NCBI RefSeq assembly: GCF_937616625.2
Contig: NC_065576.1
Location: 21,602,001 to 21,666,000, forward strand
Reading direction: 5' to 3'
Source of the DNA: Mercurialis annua
Taxonomy: Eukaryota; Streptophyta; Magnoliopsida; Malpighiales; Euphorbiaceae
Length of the DNA: 64,000 nucleotides
Shown here: positions 1 through 13,300 of the stretch, piece after piece
Layout: every line of letters starts with the position of its first letter
Numbering within the stretch: the stretch's first letter is position 1
Position numbers and translations under genes: made by a program
The notes under the pieces: model-generated
Database searches by the model: none
What the model was told of the DNA's origin: nothing
Seen by the model: the letters and a program-made list of their open reading frames with translations, nothing else

Positions 1-134
1 TTATGATAGTTCCAATAGACCCACTTCGGTCTAAGTCCTTATTATCCAATCTTAATATGATATTCTCGTTCTTAATCTTTACAATTATGCCTCGTGGCAC
101 TACACGTAATACCTCAAAAATTTCAGTTATTACA
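1..134 (-). mobile_element. LTR 5'-end fragment (3' LTR of minus-strand element 1)
   Basis: Read on the minus strand this begins TGTAATAACTGAAA and runs off the window. It matches, base for base in length and with few differences, the start of the solo LTR at 32981-33114, so the two are the same family. A polypurine tract lies immediately upstream on the minus strand, which makes this the downstream (3') LTR of an element whose internal region occupies 149-2166. Confidence 0.85.
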
Positions 135-148
135 ATCTTCCCCCCTTA
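135..148 (-). other. Polypurine tract of element 1
   Basis: On the minus strand this reads TAAGGGGGGAAGAT, directly before the LTR start TGTAATA. It is the plus-strand DNA priming site expected at the end of a gypsy internal region. The adjoining minus-strand sequence (150-170) has the GAGGACGAATTTTT motif often found at the 3' end of plant gypsy pol. Confidence 0.85.
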
Positions 149-2166
149 CAAAAATTCGTCCTCGAATTTTCATAATCTCCTAATGTTACTTATCCAGTCC
201 TTAATCAAACCTTATCATTCACTTCCTTCCACACTTCCGCTGCGATACTCTGATTAGTTATTCACTAACTGTTGACTTTACAATTAGGTTTATACGGTCA
301 TTCATCAAATACTTTTTTTTTTGGTGAAAGTGTCTCGATATACTTATCGAGTAACTTCTTATGCTAACAATCCTAACCATCTTATTACTTCTTGATTCAT
401 AATTATAATGAATCAATTCTCTTTATTCGACCTTTTTGAACAATGTATGTTTGTTCGTAGGGTTCATATCCCCTGACGTAACTAACTTCTATGTTCGATT
501 TCCTCGTCCTAGAGGTAAACGTGCTTCGAGTTTAAACGCAGCCGCTATCACTTTACATGTTTGTAAAGTAGCGTCGTTGTTTTTGTATTTAATATACAAG
601 ACCACCTTAGAGATTTGCAGTTCAAATCTCGATACGTTGCGATTCGCATTACACTACTCGTCATTCTATATACTTGTCGTGTTACATACGTATGTTTTCA
701 TATAGGCCTAACAAGATGATCAGTCTTGTTCTATGCCTCTATATACAGAGTCACTGTCTGAGCTTACTTACGTTGGAAAACTCATCCGTTTAAAATCACA
801 ATACTTTTCATTTCTCAAATCATGTCATAATTATGCGCCGTTGTGATGACTTCTCTCATTACAAGAGTTGCAATGACACTCCTCTTTTCATTTCCAGACA
901 AGCACAATGTATATGATGCATGGCCTATTAATGAATGCAATATGGATGTAGTGATGCAATTCTATTCGTGTCAATGCGATGTTTTTATGATTCGTGTCCG
1001 GGCACAATTATGTCTTTTCAAAACATTTCATTTTGATCAAATACTTTTATTTTCATAAAACGGGGTTTACGTAAGTTGCTCTCGACATAAGACTCTGCAC
1101 TATCTATTAATTATCTTTCTATCGTTCGCAACTATTTACATTCTTTACACATGTAAAGATGTAACTCTTTTCGCCTGATTCTGACGTCGTTCGAAAGACA
1201 CGTCCTAAACGTTCGTGTTTACACTAGGCTAGCTCAAAAGGTCTGATCACTTTCGAGCTTCTAGTGTTTGGACTTCATGATGTTTATCTCGGTATATGGT
1301 TGTGTCTAACTAGAAGTCGTCGCGACAAACTCCGTCTTTTAGGAAAAAGATTGTTTCGTGTTTCCCGTGGTATCAAACTACTCGGGATGTGGGCATTCCT
1401 TCACGTGGTAACCTTGTTGTCCACATCGAAGACATATGTATGTCCTAGCTTGACAGCTAGTCGAGCATCTCCTATCGCATAACGAGTGTATGAAACTTGC
1501 ATAGTTTGAACTTCCTTGTTCCGATGACAAACTAATAGTGCTAGCCCTTTTGGCTGCCTTCCCTTATCTATCTTTCCTATAAATCCGACTATGTCGCCTT
1601 TCTTAAGTCTTGAGAGCATTTCGCCCAGCATAGGCTTAGCAAACTTTCATCATTGAATCATAAGAAACTATTTCTATTCATAACAATCGATTACAATATA
1701 TAAATTTTATGTATCGTATAAATTATCACAGGCTTACATACCTGTGAGCATATCACTCTCCTGAGTGATCGCGTGTTGCAGCGCGTCGCATATCTCATCA
1801 ATCATATACTATCCAATCAATCAATTCAATCATAGTCCTTAACGATATTCTTATATCATATGAGTCTCGAGAGTATATAACTCTTCGCAGACTATAAATA
1901 CTCGAAAGCGTATTGCTTACTCGAGTAAACACAAAACATAATTTGTGCTCATGCACACTCCTATCTCGACTCCTAATAGCACATATAGGAGGGGACGTCT
2001 TTGTAAAACGTTTGAAAAAAATCGATGAAAAAGATGATAACGTTCAAAAGACATGACTGGAAATCCCTATAATCCGCAGTAGTTCTTAGCTTAACCTAGT
2101 GACATCATACCTAGGAACTACAGACATCAATCGTATACATGCAATGGTCTATGAATCTAAACCATT
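149..2166 (-). mobile_element. Coding-free internal region of minus-strand element 1
   Basis: About 2 kb lies between a polypurine tract and a primer binding site, both on the minus strand. No gag, protease, RT, RNase H or integrase motif is visible in any frame; the few open frames are under 95 codons and resemble nothing I know. The element therefore looks non-autonomous, with long LTRs and an internal region that has lost or never had coding sequence. Mobilisation would need proteins from a related autonomous gypsy element. Heavy internal deletion of a once-coding element is the alternative. Confidence 0.6.
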
Positions 2167-2178
2167 GCTCTGATACCA
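2167..2178 (-). other. Primer binding site, tRNA-iMet, element 1
   Basis: The minus strand reads TGGTATCAGAGC, the standard 12-base complement of the 3' end of plant initiator tRNA-Met. Four bases separate it from the LTR end, which is the usual spacing in this group. Confidence 0.9.
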
Positions 2179-2182
2179 CCTT

Positions 2183-2288
2183 AGTCACGACCCAAATTTA
2201 TGAGTCGCGACCGGCGCTAGGGAATGGGAGTGGTAGCTCCGAAACCCGTAGCAAGCCTAAAACCCGTAGCAAGCCTAAAACCCGCAGC
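2183..2288 (-). mobile_element. 3'-end fragment of the 5' LTR of element 1, with 18-bp duplication
   Basis: Matches the 3' end of the solo LTR at 29701 onward (shared features: GGGTCGTGAC end, CTAGCGCCGGTC, GTAGCAAGCC). The terminal CA is changed to CT. An 18-bp unit ending GCAAGCCTAAAA is duplicated (2245-2262 and 2263-2280), followed by a degenerate third start at 2281. The remaining 3.3 kb of the LTR is missing and satellite starts at once. Confidence 0.8.
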
Positions 2289-3409
2289 GTTTTAAACGTT
2301 TGGATTTGTTTCGTAATGTTTTAAACGTTTGGCTTAAATCGCTAAAAATATGAAACGTTAAGATTTGTTTCTTAACGTTTTAAATGTTTGGCTTAAATCG
2401 CTAAAATGGTGAAACGTTAGGATTTGTTTCGTAACGTTTTAATCGTTTGAATAAGTTTCATAACATTTTAAAAGTTTCGCTTAAATCACTAAAAAGGTTA
2501 AATGTTTGGATTTGTTTCATAACGTTTTAAACGTTTGTATTTTTTCGTAAAGTTTTAAACGTTTGGCTTAAATCGCTAAAAAGGTGAAATGTTAAGATTT
2601 GTTTCGTAATGTTTTAAACGTTTGGCTTCAATCGCTAAAAAGGTGAAACGTTAGGATTTGTTTTGTAACGTTATAAACGTTTTGATTAATTTTATAACGT
2701 TTGAAACGTTTGGCTTAAATCGCTAAAAAGGTGAAACGTTAGGATTTTTTTCATAACGTTTTAAACATTTGGATTTTTTTCAAAACGTATTAAACGTTTA
2801 TCTTAAATCGCTAAAGAGGTGAAATGTTTGAATTTGTTTCGTAACGCTTTAAACATTAGGCTTAAATCGCTAAAAAGGGGAAACGTTAGGATTCGTTTCG
2901 TAACGTTTTAAACGTTTGGAATTGTTTCGTAATGTTTTAAACGTTGGCTTAAATTATTAAAAATATGAAACATTATGGTTTATTTCGTAACGTTTTAAAC
3001 ATTTGGCTTAAATCCCTAAAAAGGTGAAATGTTAGGATTTGTTTCGTAACGTTTTAAATGTTTGGATAAGTTTCGTAACGTTTTAAACGTTTGGCTTAAA
3101 TCACTAAAAAGGTGAAACGTTTGAATTTGTTTCGTAACATTTTTAACGTTTGCATTTGTTTCGTAACGTTTTAATCGTTTGGCTTAAATCGCTAAAAAGG
3201 CGAAATGTTAAGATTTGTTTCATAACGTTTTAAACGTTTGGCTTAAATCGCTAAAAAGGCAAAACGTTAGGATTTGTTTCGTAACGTTTTAATCATTTGG
3301 ATTAGTTTTATAACGTTTTAAACGTTTGGCTTAAATCGCTAAAAAGGTGAAACGTTAGGATTTTTTTCGTAACGTTTGAAATATTTGGATTTTTTTCAAA
3401 ACGTATTAA

Positions 3410-6400
3410 ACGTTTATCTTAAATCGCTAAAGAGGTGAAATGTTTGAATTTGTTTCGTAACGCTTTAAACATTAGGCTTAAATCGCTAAAAAGGGGAAAC
3501 GATAGGATTTGTTTCATACGTTTTAAACGTTTGGATTTGTTTCATAATGTTTTAAACGTTTGGCTTAAACTGCAAAAAAGGTGAAACGTTAGGATTTGTT
3601 TTGTAACGTTTTAAACGTTTGCATTTGTTTTGTAACGTTTTAAAAGTTTGGCTTAAATTGCTAAAAAGGTGAAACGTTAAGATTTGTTTCGTAACATATT
3701 AAACGTTTGGCTTAAATAACTAAAAAGGTGAAACGTTAGGATTCGTTTTGCAACGTTTTAAACGTTTCGACCTGTTTCGTAATGTTTTAAAAGTTTGGCT
3801 TAAACCGATAAAAGGGTGAAACGTTAAGATTTGATTCGTAAAGTTTTAAACGTTTGGATTAGTTTCGTAACGTTTTAAACATTTGGCTAAATCGCTAATA
3901 AGGTGAAACGTTTGGATTTCTTTCGTATCGTTTTAAATGTTTTGCTAAAATATCTAAAAGGGTGAAACGTTAGGATTTGTTTCGTAACATTTTAAACGTT
4001 TGCATTTGTTTCGTAACGTTTTAAACCTTTAGCTTAAATCGCTAAAAAGGTGAAACATAAAGATTTGTTTCGTAAGTTAAACATTTGGATTAAATCAATA
4101 AAATTTTGAAACGTTTGGATTTGTATCGTAGCCTTTTAAACGTTTGGATTTGTTTCGTAATGTTTTAAACGTTTGGCTTAAATCGCTAAAAATGTGAAAC
4201 GTCAAGATTTGTTTCTTAACGTTTTAAACGTTTGGCTTAAATCGCTAAAATGGTGAAACGTTAGGATTTGTTACGTAACGTTTTAATCGTTTGAATAAGT
4301 TTCATAACATTTTAAATGTTTGGCTTAAATCCCTAAAAAGGTGAAACGTTAGGATTTATTTCGTAAGGTTTTAAACGTTTGGATAAGTTTCGTAACGTTT
4401 TAAACGGTTGGCTTAAATCACTAAAAAGGTGAAACGTTTGAATTTGTTTCGTAACGTTTTAAACGTTTGCATTTGTTTCATAACGTTTTAATCGTTTGGC
4501 TTAAATTGCTAAAAAGGCGAAATGTTAAGATTTGTTTCATAACGTTTTAAACGTTTGACTTAAATCGCAAAAAAGGCAAAACGTTAGGATTTGTTTCGTA
4601 ACGTTTTAAACGTTTGGATTAGTTTTATAACGTTTAAAACGTTTGGCTTAAATCGCTAAAAAGGTGAAACATAAAGATTTGTTTCGTAACGTTTTAAACA
4701 TTTGGATTCAATCAATAAAATTTTGAAACGTTTGGATTTGTATTGTAGCGTTTTAAACGTTTGGATTTGTTTCGTAATGTTTTAAACGTTTGGCTTAAAT
4801 CGCTAAAAATATGAAACGTTAAGATTTGTTACTTAACGTTTTAAACGTTTGGCTTAAATCGCTAAAATGGTGAAACGTTAGGATTTGTTTCGTAACGTTT
4901 TAATCGTTTGAATAAGTTTCATAACATTTTAAAAGTTTCGCTTAAATCACTAAAAAGGTTAAATGTTTGAATTTATTTCATAACATTTTAAACGTTTGCA
5001 TTTGTTTCGTAACGTTTTAAACCTTTGGCTTATATCTCTAAAAAGGTGAAACATAAAGATTTGTTTCGTAAGTTAAACATTTGGATTAAATCAATAAAAT
5101 TTTGAAACGTTTGGATTTGTATCGTAGCGTTTTAAACGTTTGGATTTGTTTCGTAATGTTTTAAATGTTTCGCTTAAATCGCTAAAATTGTGAAACGTTA
5201 AGATTTGTTTCTTAACGTTTTAAATGTTTTGCTTAAATCGCTAAAATGGTGAAACGTTAGGATTTGTTTCGTAACGTTTTAATCGTTTGAATAAGTTTCA
5301 TAACATTTTAAATGTTTGGCTCATATCACTAAAAAGGTTAAATGTTTGGATTTGTTTCATAACGTTTTAAACGTTTGCATTTTTTCGTAACGTTTTAAAC
5401 GTTTGGCTTAAATCGCTAAAAAGGTGAAATGTTAAGATTTGTTTTGTAATGATTTAAACGTTTTGCTTCAATCGCTAAAAAGGTGAATGTTACGATTTGT
5501 TTTGTAACGTTTTAAACGTTTGGATTAGTTTTATAATGTTTTAAACGTTTGGCTTAAATCGCTAAAAAGGTGAAACGTTAGAATTTTTTTCGTAACGTTT
5601 TAAACATTTGGATTTTTTTCAAAACGTATGAAACGTTTATCTTAAATCGCTAAAGAGGTGAAATGTTTGAATTTGTTTCATAACGCTTTAAACATTAGGC
5701 TTAAATCGCTAAAAAGGGGAAACGATAGGATTTGTTTCATAACGTTTTAAACTTTTGGATTTGTTTCGTAATGTTTTAAACGTTTGGCTTAAATCATTAA
5801 AAATGTGAAACATTATGATTTATTTCGTAACGTTTTAAACATTTGGCTTAAATCCATAAAAAGGTGAAACGTTAGGATTTATTTCGTAACGTTTTAAACG
5901 TTTGGATAAGTTTTGTAACGTTTTAAACGGTTGGCTTAAATCACTAAAAAGGTGAAACGTTTGAATTTGTTTCGTAACGTTTTAAACGTTTGCATTTGTT
6001 TCGTAACGTTTTAATCGTTTGGCTTAAATCGCTAAAAAGGCGAAATGTTAAGATTTGTTTCATAACGTTTTAAACGTTTGACTTAAATCGCTAAAAAGGC
6101 AAAACGTTAGGATTTGTTTCGTAACGTTTTAAACGTTTGGATTAGTTTTATAACGTTTTAAACGTTTGGCTTAAATCGCTAAAAAGGTGAAACGTTAGGA
6201 TTTTTTTCGTAACGTTTTAAACATATGGACTTTTTTTCAAAACGTATTAAACGTTTATCTTAAATAACTAAAGAGGTGAAATGTTTGAATTTGTTTCGTA
6301 ACGCTTTAAACATTAGGCTTAAATCGCTAAAAAGGGGAAACGATAGGATTTGTTTCATAATGTTTTAAACGTTCGGATTTGTTTTATAATGTTTTAAACG

Positions 6401-9400
6401 TTTGGCTTAAACTGCAAAAAAAGTGAAACGTTAGGATTTGTTTTGTAACGTTTTAAACGTTTGCATTTGTTTTGTAACGTTTTAAAAGTTTGGCTTATAT
6501 TGCTAAAAAGGTGAAACGTTAATATTTGTTTCGTAACATTTTAAACGTTTGGCTTAAATAACTAAAAAGGTGAAACGTTAGGATTCGTTTTGCAACGTTT
6601 TAAACGTTTCGACTTGTTTCGTAATGTTTTAAACGTTTGGCTTAAACCGCTAAAAAGGTGAAACGTTAAGATTTGATTCGTAAAGTTTTAAACGTTTGGA
6701 TTAGTTTCCTAACGTTTTAAACATTTGGCTTAAATCGCTAAAAAGGTGAAATGTTTGGATTTCTTTCGTATCGTTTTAAATGTTTTGCTAAAATATCTAA
6801 AAGGGTGAAACGTTAGGATTTGTTTCGTAACATTTTAAACGTTTGCATTTGTTTCGTAACTTTTTAAACTTTTGGCTTAAATCGCTAAAAAGGTGAAACA
6901 TAAAGATTTGTTTCGTAACGTTTTAAACATTTGGATTGAATCAATAAAATTTTGAAACGTTTGGATTTGTATCGTAGCGTTTTAAACGTTTGGATTTGTT
7001 TTGTAATAATTTAAACGTTTGGCTTAAATCGCTAAAAATGTGAAACGTTAAGATTTGTTTCTTAACGTTTTAAACGTTTGGCTTATATCGCTTAAATCGC
7101 TAAAATGGTGAAACGTTAGGATTTGTTTCGTAATGTTTTAATCGTTTAAATAAGTTTCATAACATTTTAAATGTTTGGCTTAAATCACTAAAAAGGTAAA
7201 ATGTTTGGATTTGTTTCGTAACGTTTTAAACGTTTGCATTTTTTTCGTAACGTTTTAAACGTTTGGCTTAAATCGCTAAAAAGGTGAAATGTTAAGATTT
7301 GTTTCGTAATGTTTTAAACGTTTGGCTTCAATCGCTAAAAAGGTGAAACGTTAGGATTTGTTTCGTAACGTTTTAAACGTTTGGATTAGTTTTAAAACTT
7401 TTTAAACGTTTCGCTTAAATCGCTAAAAAGGTGAAACGTTAGGATTTTTTTCGTAACGTTTTAAACATTTGGATTTTTTTCAAAACGTATTAAACGTTTA
7501 TCTTAAATCGCTAAAGAGGTGAAATGTTTGAATTTGTTTCGTAACGCTTTAAACATTAGGCTTAAATCGCTAAAAAGGGGAAACGATAGGATTTGTTTCA
7601 TAAAGTTTTAAACGTTTGGATTTGTTTCGTAATGTTTTAAACGTTTGGCTTAAATCATTAAAAATGTGAAACATTATGATTTATTTCGTAACGTTTTAAA
7701 CATTTGGCGTAAATCCCTAAAAAGGTGAAACGTTAGGATTTGTTTCGTAACGTTTTAAACGTTTGAATAAGTTTCGTAACGTTTTTAACGTTTGGCTTAA
7801 ATCACTAAAGAGGTGAAATGTTTGAATTTTTTTTGTAACGCTTTAAACATTAGGCTTAAATTGCTAAAAAGGGGAAACAATAGTATTTGTTTCAGAACGT
7901 TTTAAACGTTTGGATTTGTTTCATAATGTTTTAAACGTTTGGCTTAAACTGCAAAAAAGGTGAAACGTTAGGATTTGTTTTGTAACGTTTTAAACGTTTG
8001 CATTTGTTTTGTAACGTTTTAAAAGTTTGGTTTAAATTGCTAAAAAGGTGAAACATTAAGATTTTTTTCGTAACATTTTAAACGTTTGGCTTAAATAACT
8101 AAAAAGGTGAAACGTTAGGATTCGTTTTGCAACGTTTTAAACGTTTCGACTTGTTTCGTAATGTTTTAAACATTTGGCTTAAACCGCTAAAAAGGTGAAA
8201 CGTTAAGATTTGATTCGTAAAGTTTTAAACGTTTGGATTAGTTTCGTAACGTTTTAAACATTTGGCATAAATCGCTAAAAAGGTGAAACGTTTGGATTTC
8301 TTTCGTATCGTTTTAAATGTTTTGCTAAAATATCTAAAAGGGTGAAACGTTAGGATTTGTTTCGTAACATTTTAAACGTTTGCATTTGTTTCTTAACGTT
8401 TTAAACCTTTTGCTTAAATCGCTAAAAAGGTGAAACATAGAGATTTGTTTCATAACGTTTTAAACATTTGGCTTAAATCGCTAAAATTTTGAAATGTTTG
8501 GATTTGTATCATAGCGTTTTAAACGTTTGGATTTGTTTCGTAATGTTTTAAACGTTTGGCTTAAATCGCTAAAAATGTGACACGTTAAGATTTGTTTCTT
8601 AACGTTTTAAACGTTTGGCTTAAATCGCTAAAAAGGTGAAACGTTAGGATTTGTTTCGTAGCGTTTTAAACGTTTGAATAAGTTTCGTAACATTTTAAAT
8701 GTTTGGCTTAAATCACTAAAAAGGTTAAATGTTTGGATTTGTTTCGTAACATTTTAAACGTTTGCATTTTTCGTAACGTTTTAAACGTTTGACTTCAATC
8801 GCTAAAAAGGTGAAATGTTAAGATTTGTTTCGTAATGTTTTAAACGTTTGGCTTCAATCGCTAAAAAGGTGAAACGTTAGGATTTGTTTCGTAACGTTTT
8901 AAACGTTTGGATTAGTTTTATAACATTTTAAACGTTTTGCTTAAATCGCTAAAAAGGTGAAACGTTAGGATTTTTTTTCGTAACGTTTTAAACGTTTGGA
9001 TTTTTATTAAAACGTATTAAACATTTGGCATAAATCGCTAAATAGGTGAAATGTTTGAATTTGTTTCGTAACGCTTTAAACATTAGGCTTAAATCGCTAA
9101 AAAGGAGAAACGATAGGATTTGTTTCATAACGTTTTAAACGTTTGTATTTGTTTCGTAATGTTTTAAGCGTTTATCTTAAACTGCAAAAAAAGTGAAACG
9201 TTAGGATTTGTTTTGTAATGTTTTAAACGTTTACATTTGTTTTGTAACGTTTTAATAGTTTGGCTTAAATTGCTAAAAAGGTGAAACGTTAAGATTTGTT
9301 TCGTAACGTTTTAAACGTTTGGCTTGAATCATTAAAAACGTGAAACGTTAGGATTCGTTTCGTAACGTTATAAACGCATCGACTTGTTTCGTAATGTTTT

Positions 9401-10320
9401 AAACGTTTAGCTTAAATCGCTAAAAAGGTGAAACGTTAAGATTTGATTCGTAACTTTTTAAACGTATGGCTTAAACAGCTAAAAAGGTGAAACGTTAAGA
9501 TTTGTTTCGTAACGTTTTAAATGTTAGGATTAGTTTTATAACGTTTTAAACGTTTGGCTTAAATCGCGAAAAAGGTGAAACGTTAGGATTTTTTTCGTAG
9601 CGTTTTAAACGTTTGGATTTTTTTCAAAACGTATTAAACGTTTGGCTAAAATCACTAATTAAGTGAAATGTTTGAATTTGTTTCGTAATGCTTTTAACAT
9701 TAGGCTTAAATCGCTAAAAAGGGGAAACGATAGGATTTGTTTCATAACATTTTAAAGGTTCAGATTTGTTTCGTAATGTTTTAAACGTTTGGCTTAAACT
9801 GCAAAAAAGGTGAAACGTTAGGATTTGTTTTGTAACGTTTTAAACGTCTGCATTAGTTTTGTAACTTTTTAATAGTTTGGCTTAAATTTCCAAAAAGGTG
9901 AAACGTTAAGATTTGTTTCGTAACGTTTTGAACGTTTGGCTTAAATCGCTAAAAAGGTGAAATGTTAAGATTTGTTTCGTAACGTTTTAAACGTTTGGCT
10001 TCAATCGCTAAAAAGGTGAAACGTTAGGATTTGTTTCGTAACGTTTTAAACGTTTGGATTAGTTTTATAACGTTTTAAACGTTTGGCTTAAATCGCTAAA
10101 AAGGTGAAATGTTAAGATTTCTTTTCGTAACGTTTTAAACGTTTGGATTTTTTTTAAAGCGTATTAAACGTTTGGCTTAAATCGCTAAATAGGTAAAATG
10201 TTTGAATTTGTTTCGTAACTCTTTAAACGTTAGGCTTAAATCACTAAAAAGGGGAAACGATAGGATTTGTTTCATAACATTTTAAACGTTTGTATTTGTT
10301 TCGTAACATTTTAAACGTTT
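3410..10320 (+). repeat. Left copy of a ~7-kb higher-order duplication in S1
   Basis: Rare variant units recur in the same order one duplication away. Landmark pairs: 3515 with 10420 (CATACG variant, offset 6905), 6784 with 14221 (offset 7437), 8321 with 16074 (offset 7753), 9361 with 17112 (GTTATAAACGCATCGAC, offset 7751), 9461 with 17212 (AACGTATGG, offset 7751). The growing offset implies internal insertions or deletions of roughly 530 and 315 bp between copies. The left edge is approximate. Confidence 0.75.
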
Positions 10321-13300
10321 ATCTTAAATCGCTAAAGAGGGGAAATGTTTGAATTTGTTTCGTAACGCTTTAAACATTAGGCTTAAATCGCTAAAAAGGG
10401 GAAACGATAGGATTTGTTGCATACGTTTTAAACGTTTGGATTTGTTTCATAATGTTTTAAACATTTGGCTTAAACTCCAAAAACGGTGAAACATTAGGAT
10501 TTGTTTTGTAACGTTTTAAAAGTTTGGCTTAAATTGCTAAAAAGGTGAAACGTTAAGATTTGTTTCATAACATTTTAAACGTTTAGCTTATATAACTAAA
10601 AAGGTGAAACGTTAGGATTCATTTTGCAACATTTTAAACGTTTCGACTTGTTTTGTAATGTTTTAAACGTTTGGCTTAAACCGCTACAAGGTGAAACGTT
10701 AAGATCTGATTCGTAAAGTTTTAAACGTTTGGATTAGTTTCGTGACGTTTTAAACATTTGGCTTAAATCGCTAAAAAGGTGAAACGTTTGGATTTCTTTC
10801 GTATCGTTTTAAATGTTTTGCTAAAATATCTAAAAGGGTGAAACGTTAGGATTTGTTTCGTAACATTTTAAACGTTTGCATTTGTTTCGTAACGTTTTAA
10901 ACCTTTGGCTTAAATCGCTAAAAAGGTGAAACATAAAAATTTGTTTCGTAACGTTTTAAACATTTGGATTCAATCAATAAAATTTTGAAACGTTTGAATT
11001 TGTATTATAGCGTTTTAAACGTTTGGATTTGTTTCGTAATGTTTTAAACGTTTGGCTTAAATCGCTTAAAATATGAAACGTTAAGATTTGTTTCTTAACG
11101 TTTTAAACGTTTGGCTTAAATCACTAAAATGGTGTAACGTTAGCATTTGTTTCGTAACGTTTTAATCGTTTGAATAAGTTTCATAACATTTTAAATGTTT
11201 GGCTTAAATCATTAAAAAGGTTAAATGTTTGGATTTGTTTCATAACGTTTTAAACGTTTGCATTTTTTTCGTAACGTTTTAAACGTTTGGCTTAAATCTC
11301 TAAAAAGGTGAAATGTTAAGATTTGTTTCGTAATGTTTTAAACGTTTGGCTTCAATCGCTAAAAAGGTGAAACGTTAGGATTTGTTTCGTAACGTTATAA
11401 ACGTTTGGATTAGTTTTATAACGCTAGAAACGTTTGGCTTAAATCGCTAAAAAGGTGAAACGTTAGAATTTTTTTCATAACGTTTTAAACATTTGGATTT
11501 TTTTTCAAAACGTATTAAACGTTTATCTTAAATCGCTAAAGAGGTAAAATGTTTGAATTTGTTTCGTAAAGCTTTAAATATTAGGCTTAAATCGCTAAAA
11601 AGGGGAAACAATAGGATTTGTTTCATAACGTTTTAAACGTTTGGATTTGTTTCGTAATGTTTTAAACCTTTGGCTTAAATCATTAAATATGTTAAACATT
11701 ATGATTTATTTCGTAACGTTTTAAACATTTGGCTTAAATCCCTAAAAGGTGAAACGTTAGGATTTGTTTCGTAACGTTTTAAACGTTTGGATAAGTTTCG
11801 TAACGTTTTAAACGTTTGGCTTAAATCACTAAAAAGGTGAAACGTTTGAATTTGTTTCGTAACGTTTTAAACGTTTGCATTTGTTTCGTAACGTTTTAAT
11901 TGTTTGGCTTAAATCGCTAAAAAGGCTAAATGTTAAGATTTGTTTCATAACGTTTTAAACGTTTGACTTCAATCGGTAAAAAGGCAAAACTTTAGGATTT
12001 GTTTCGTAATGTTTTAAACGTTTGCATTTGTTTTGTAACGTTTTAAAAGTTTGGCTCATATTGCTAAAAAGGAGAAACGTTAAGATTTGTTTCGTAACAT
12101 TTTAAACGTTTGGCTTAAATAACTAAAAAGGTGAAACGTTAGGATTCGTTTTGCAACGTTTTAAACGTTTCGACTTGTTTCGTAATGTTTTAAACGTTTG
12201 GCTTAAACCGATAAAAAGGTGAAACGTTAAGATTTGATTCGTAAAGTTTTAAACGTTTGGATTAGTTTCGTAACATTTTAAACATTTAGCTTAAATCGCT
12301 AATATGGTGAAACGTTTGGATTTCTTTCGTATCGTTTTAAATGTTTTGCTAAAATATCTAAAAGGGTGAAACGTTAGGATTTGTTTCGTAACATTTTAAA
12401 CGTTTGCATTTGTTTCGTAACGTTTTAAACCTTTGGCATAAATCTCTAAAAAGGTGAAACATAAAGATTTGTTTCGTAAGTTAAACATTTGGATTAAATC
12501 AATAAAATTTTTAAACGTTTGGATTTGTATCGTAGCGTTTTAAACGTTTGGATTTGTATCGTAGCGTTTTAAACGTTTGGATTTGTTTCGTAATGTTTTA
12601 AACGTTTCGCTTAAATCGCTAAAAATGTGAAACGTTAAGATTTGTTTCTTAACGTTTTAAATGTTTGGCTTAAATCGCTAAAATGGTGAAACGTTAGGAT
12701 TTGTTTCGTAACGTTTTAATCGTTTGAATAAGTTTCATAACATTTTAAATGTTTGGCTTATATCACTAAAAAGGTTAAATGTTTGGATTTGTTTCATAAC
12801 GTTTTAAACGTTTGCATTTTTTTCGTAACGTTTTAAACGTTTGGCTTAAATCGCTAAAAAGGTGAAATGTTAAGATTTGTTTTGTAATGATTTAAACGTT
12901 TGGCTTCAATCGCTAAAAAGGTGAATGTTAGGATTTGTTTTGTAACGTTTTAAACGTTTGGATTAGTTTTATAACGTTTTAAACGTATGGCTTAAATCGC
13001 TAAAAAGGTGAAACGTTAGGATTTTTTTCGTAACGTTTTAAACATTTGGATTTTTTTCAAAACGTATTAAACGTTTATCTTAAATCGCTAAAGAGGTGAA
13101 ATGTTTGAATTTGTTTCGTAACACTTTAAACATTAGGCTTAAATCGCTGAAAAGGGGAAACGATAGGATTTGTTTCATAACGTTTTAAATTTCTGGATTT
13201 GTTTCGTAATGTTTTAAACGTTTGGCTTAAATCATTAAAAATGTGAAACATTATGATTTATTTCGTAACGTTTTAAACATTTGGCTTAAATCCCTAAAAA

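Noticed and set aside
1401..1631. 76-codon minus-strand frame in element 1
   Set aside because: It starts with a plausible Met but matches no known retroelement domain and could arise by chance in about 2 kb; left uncalled.
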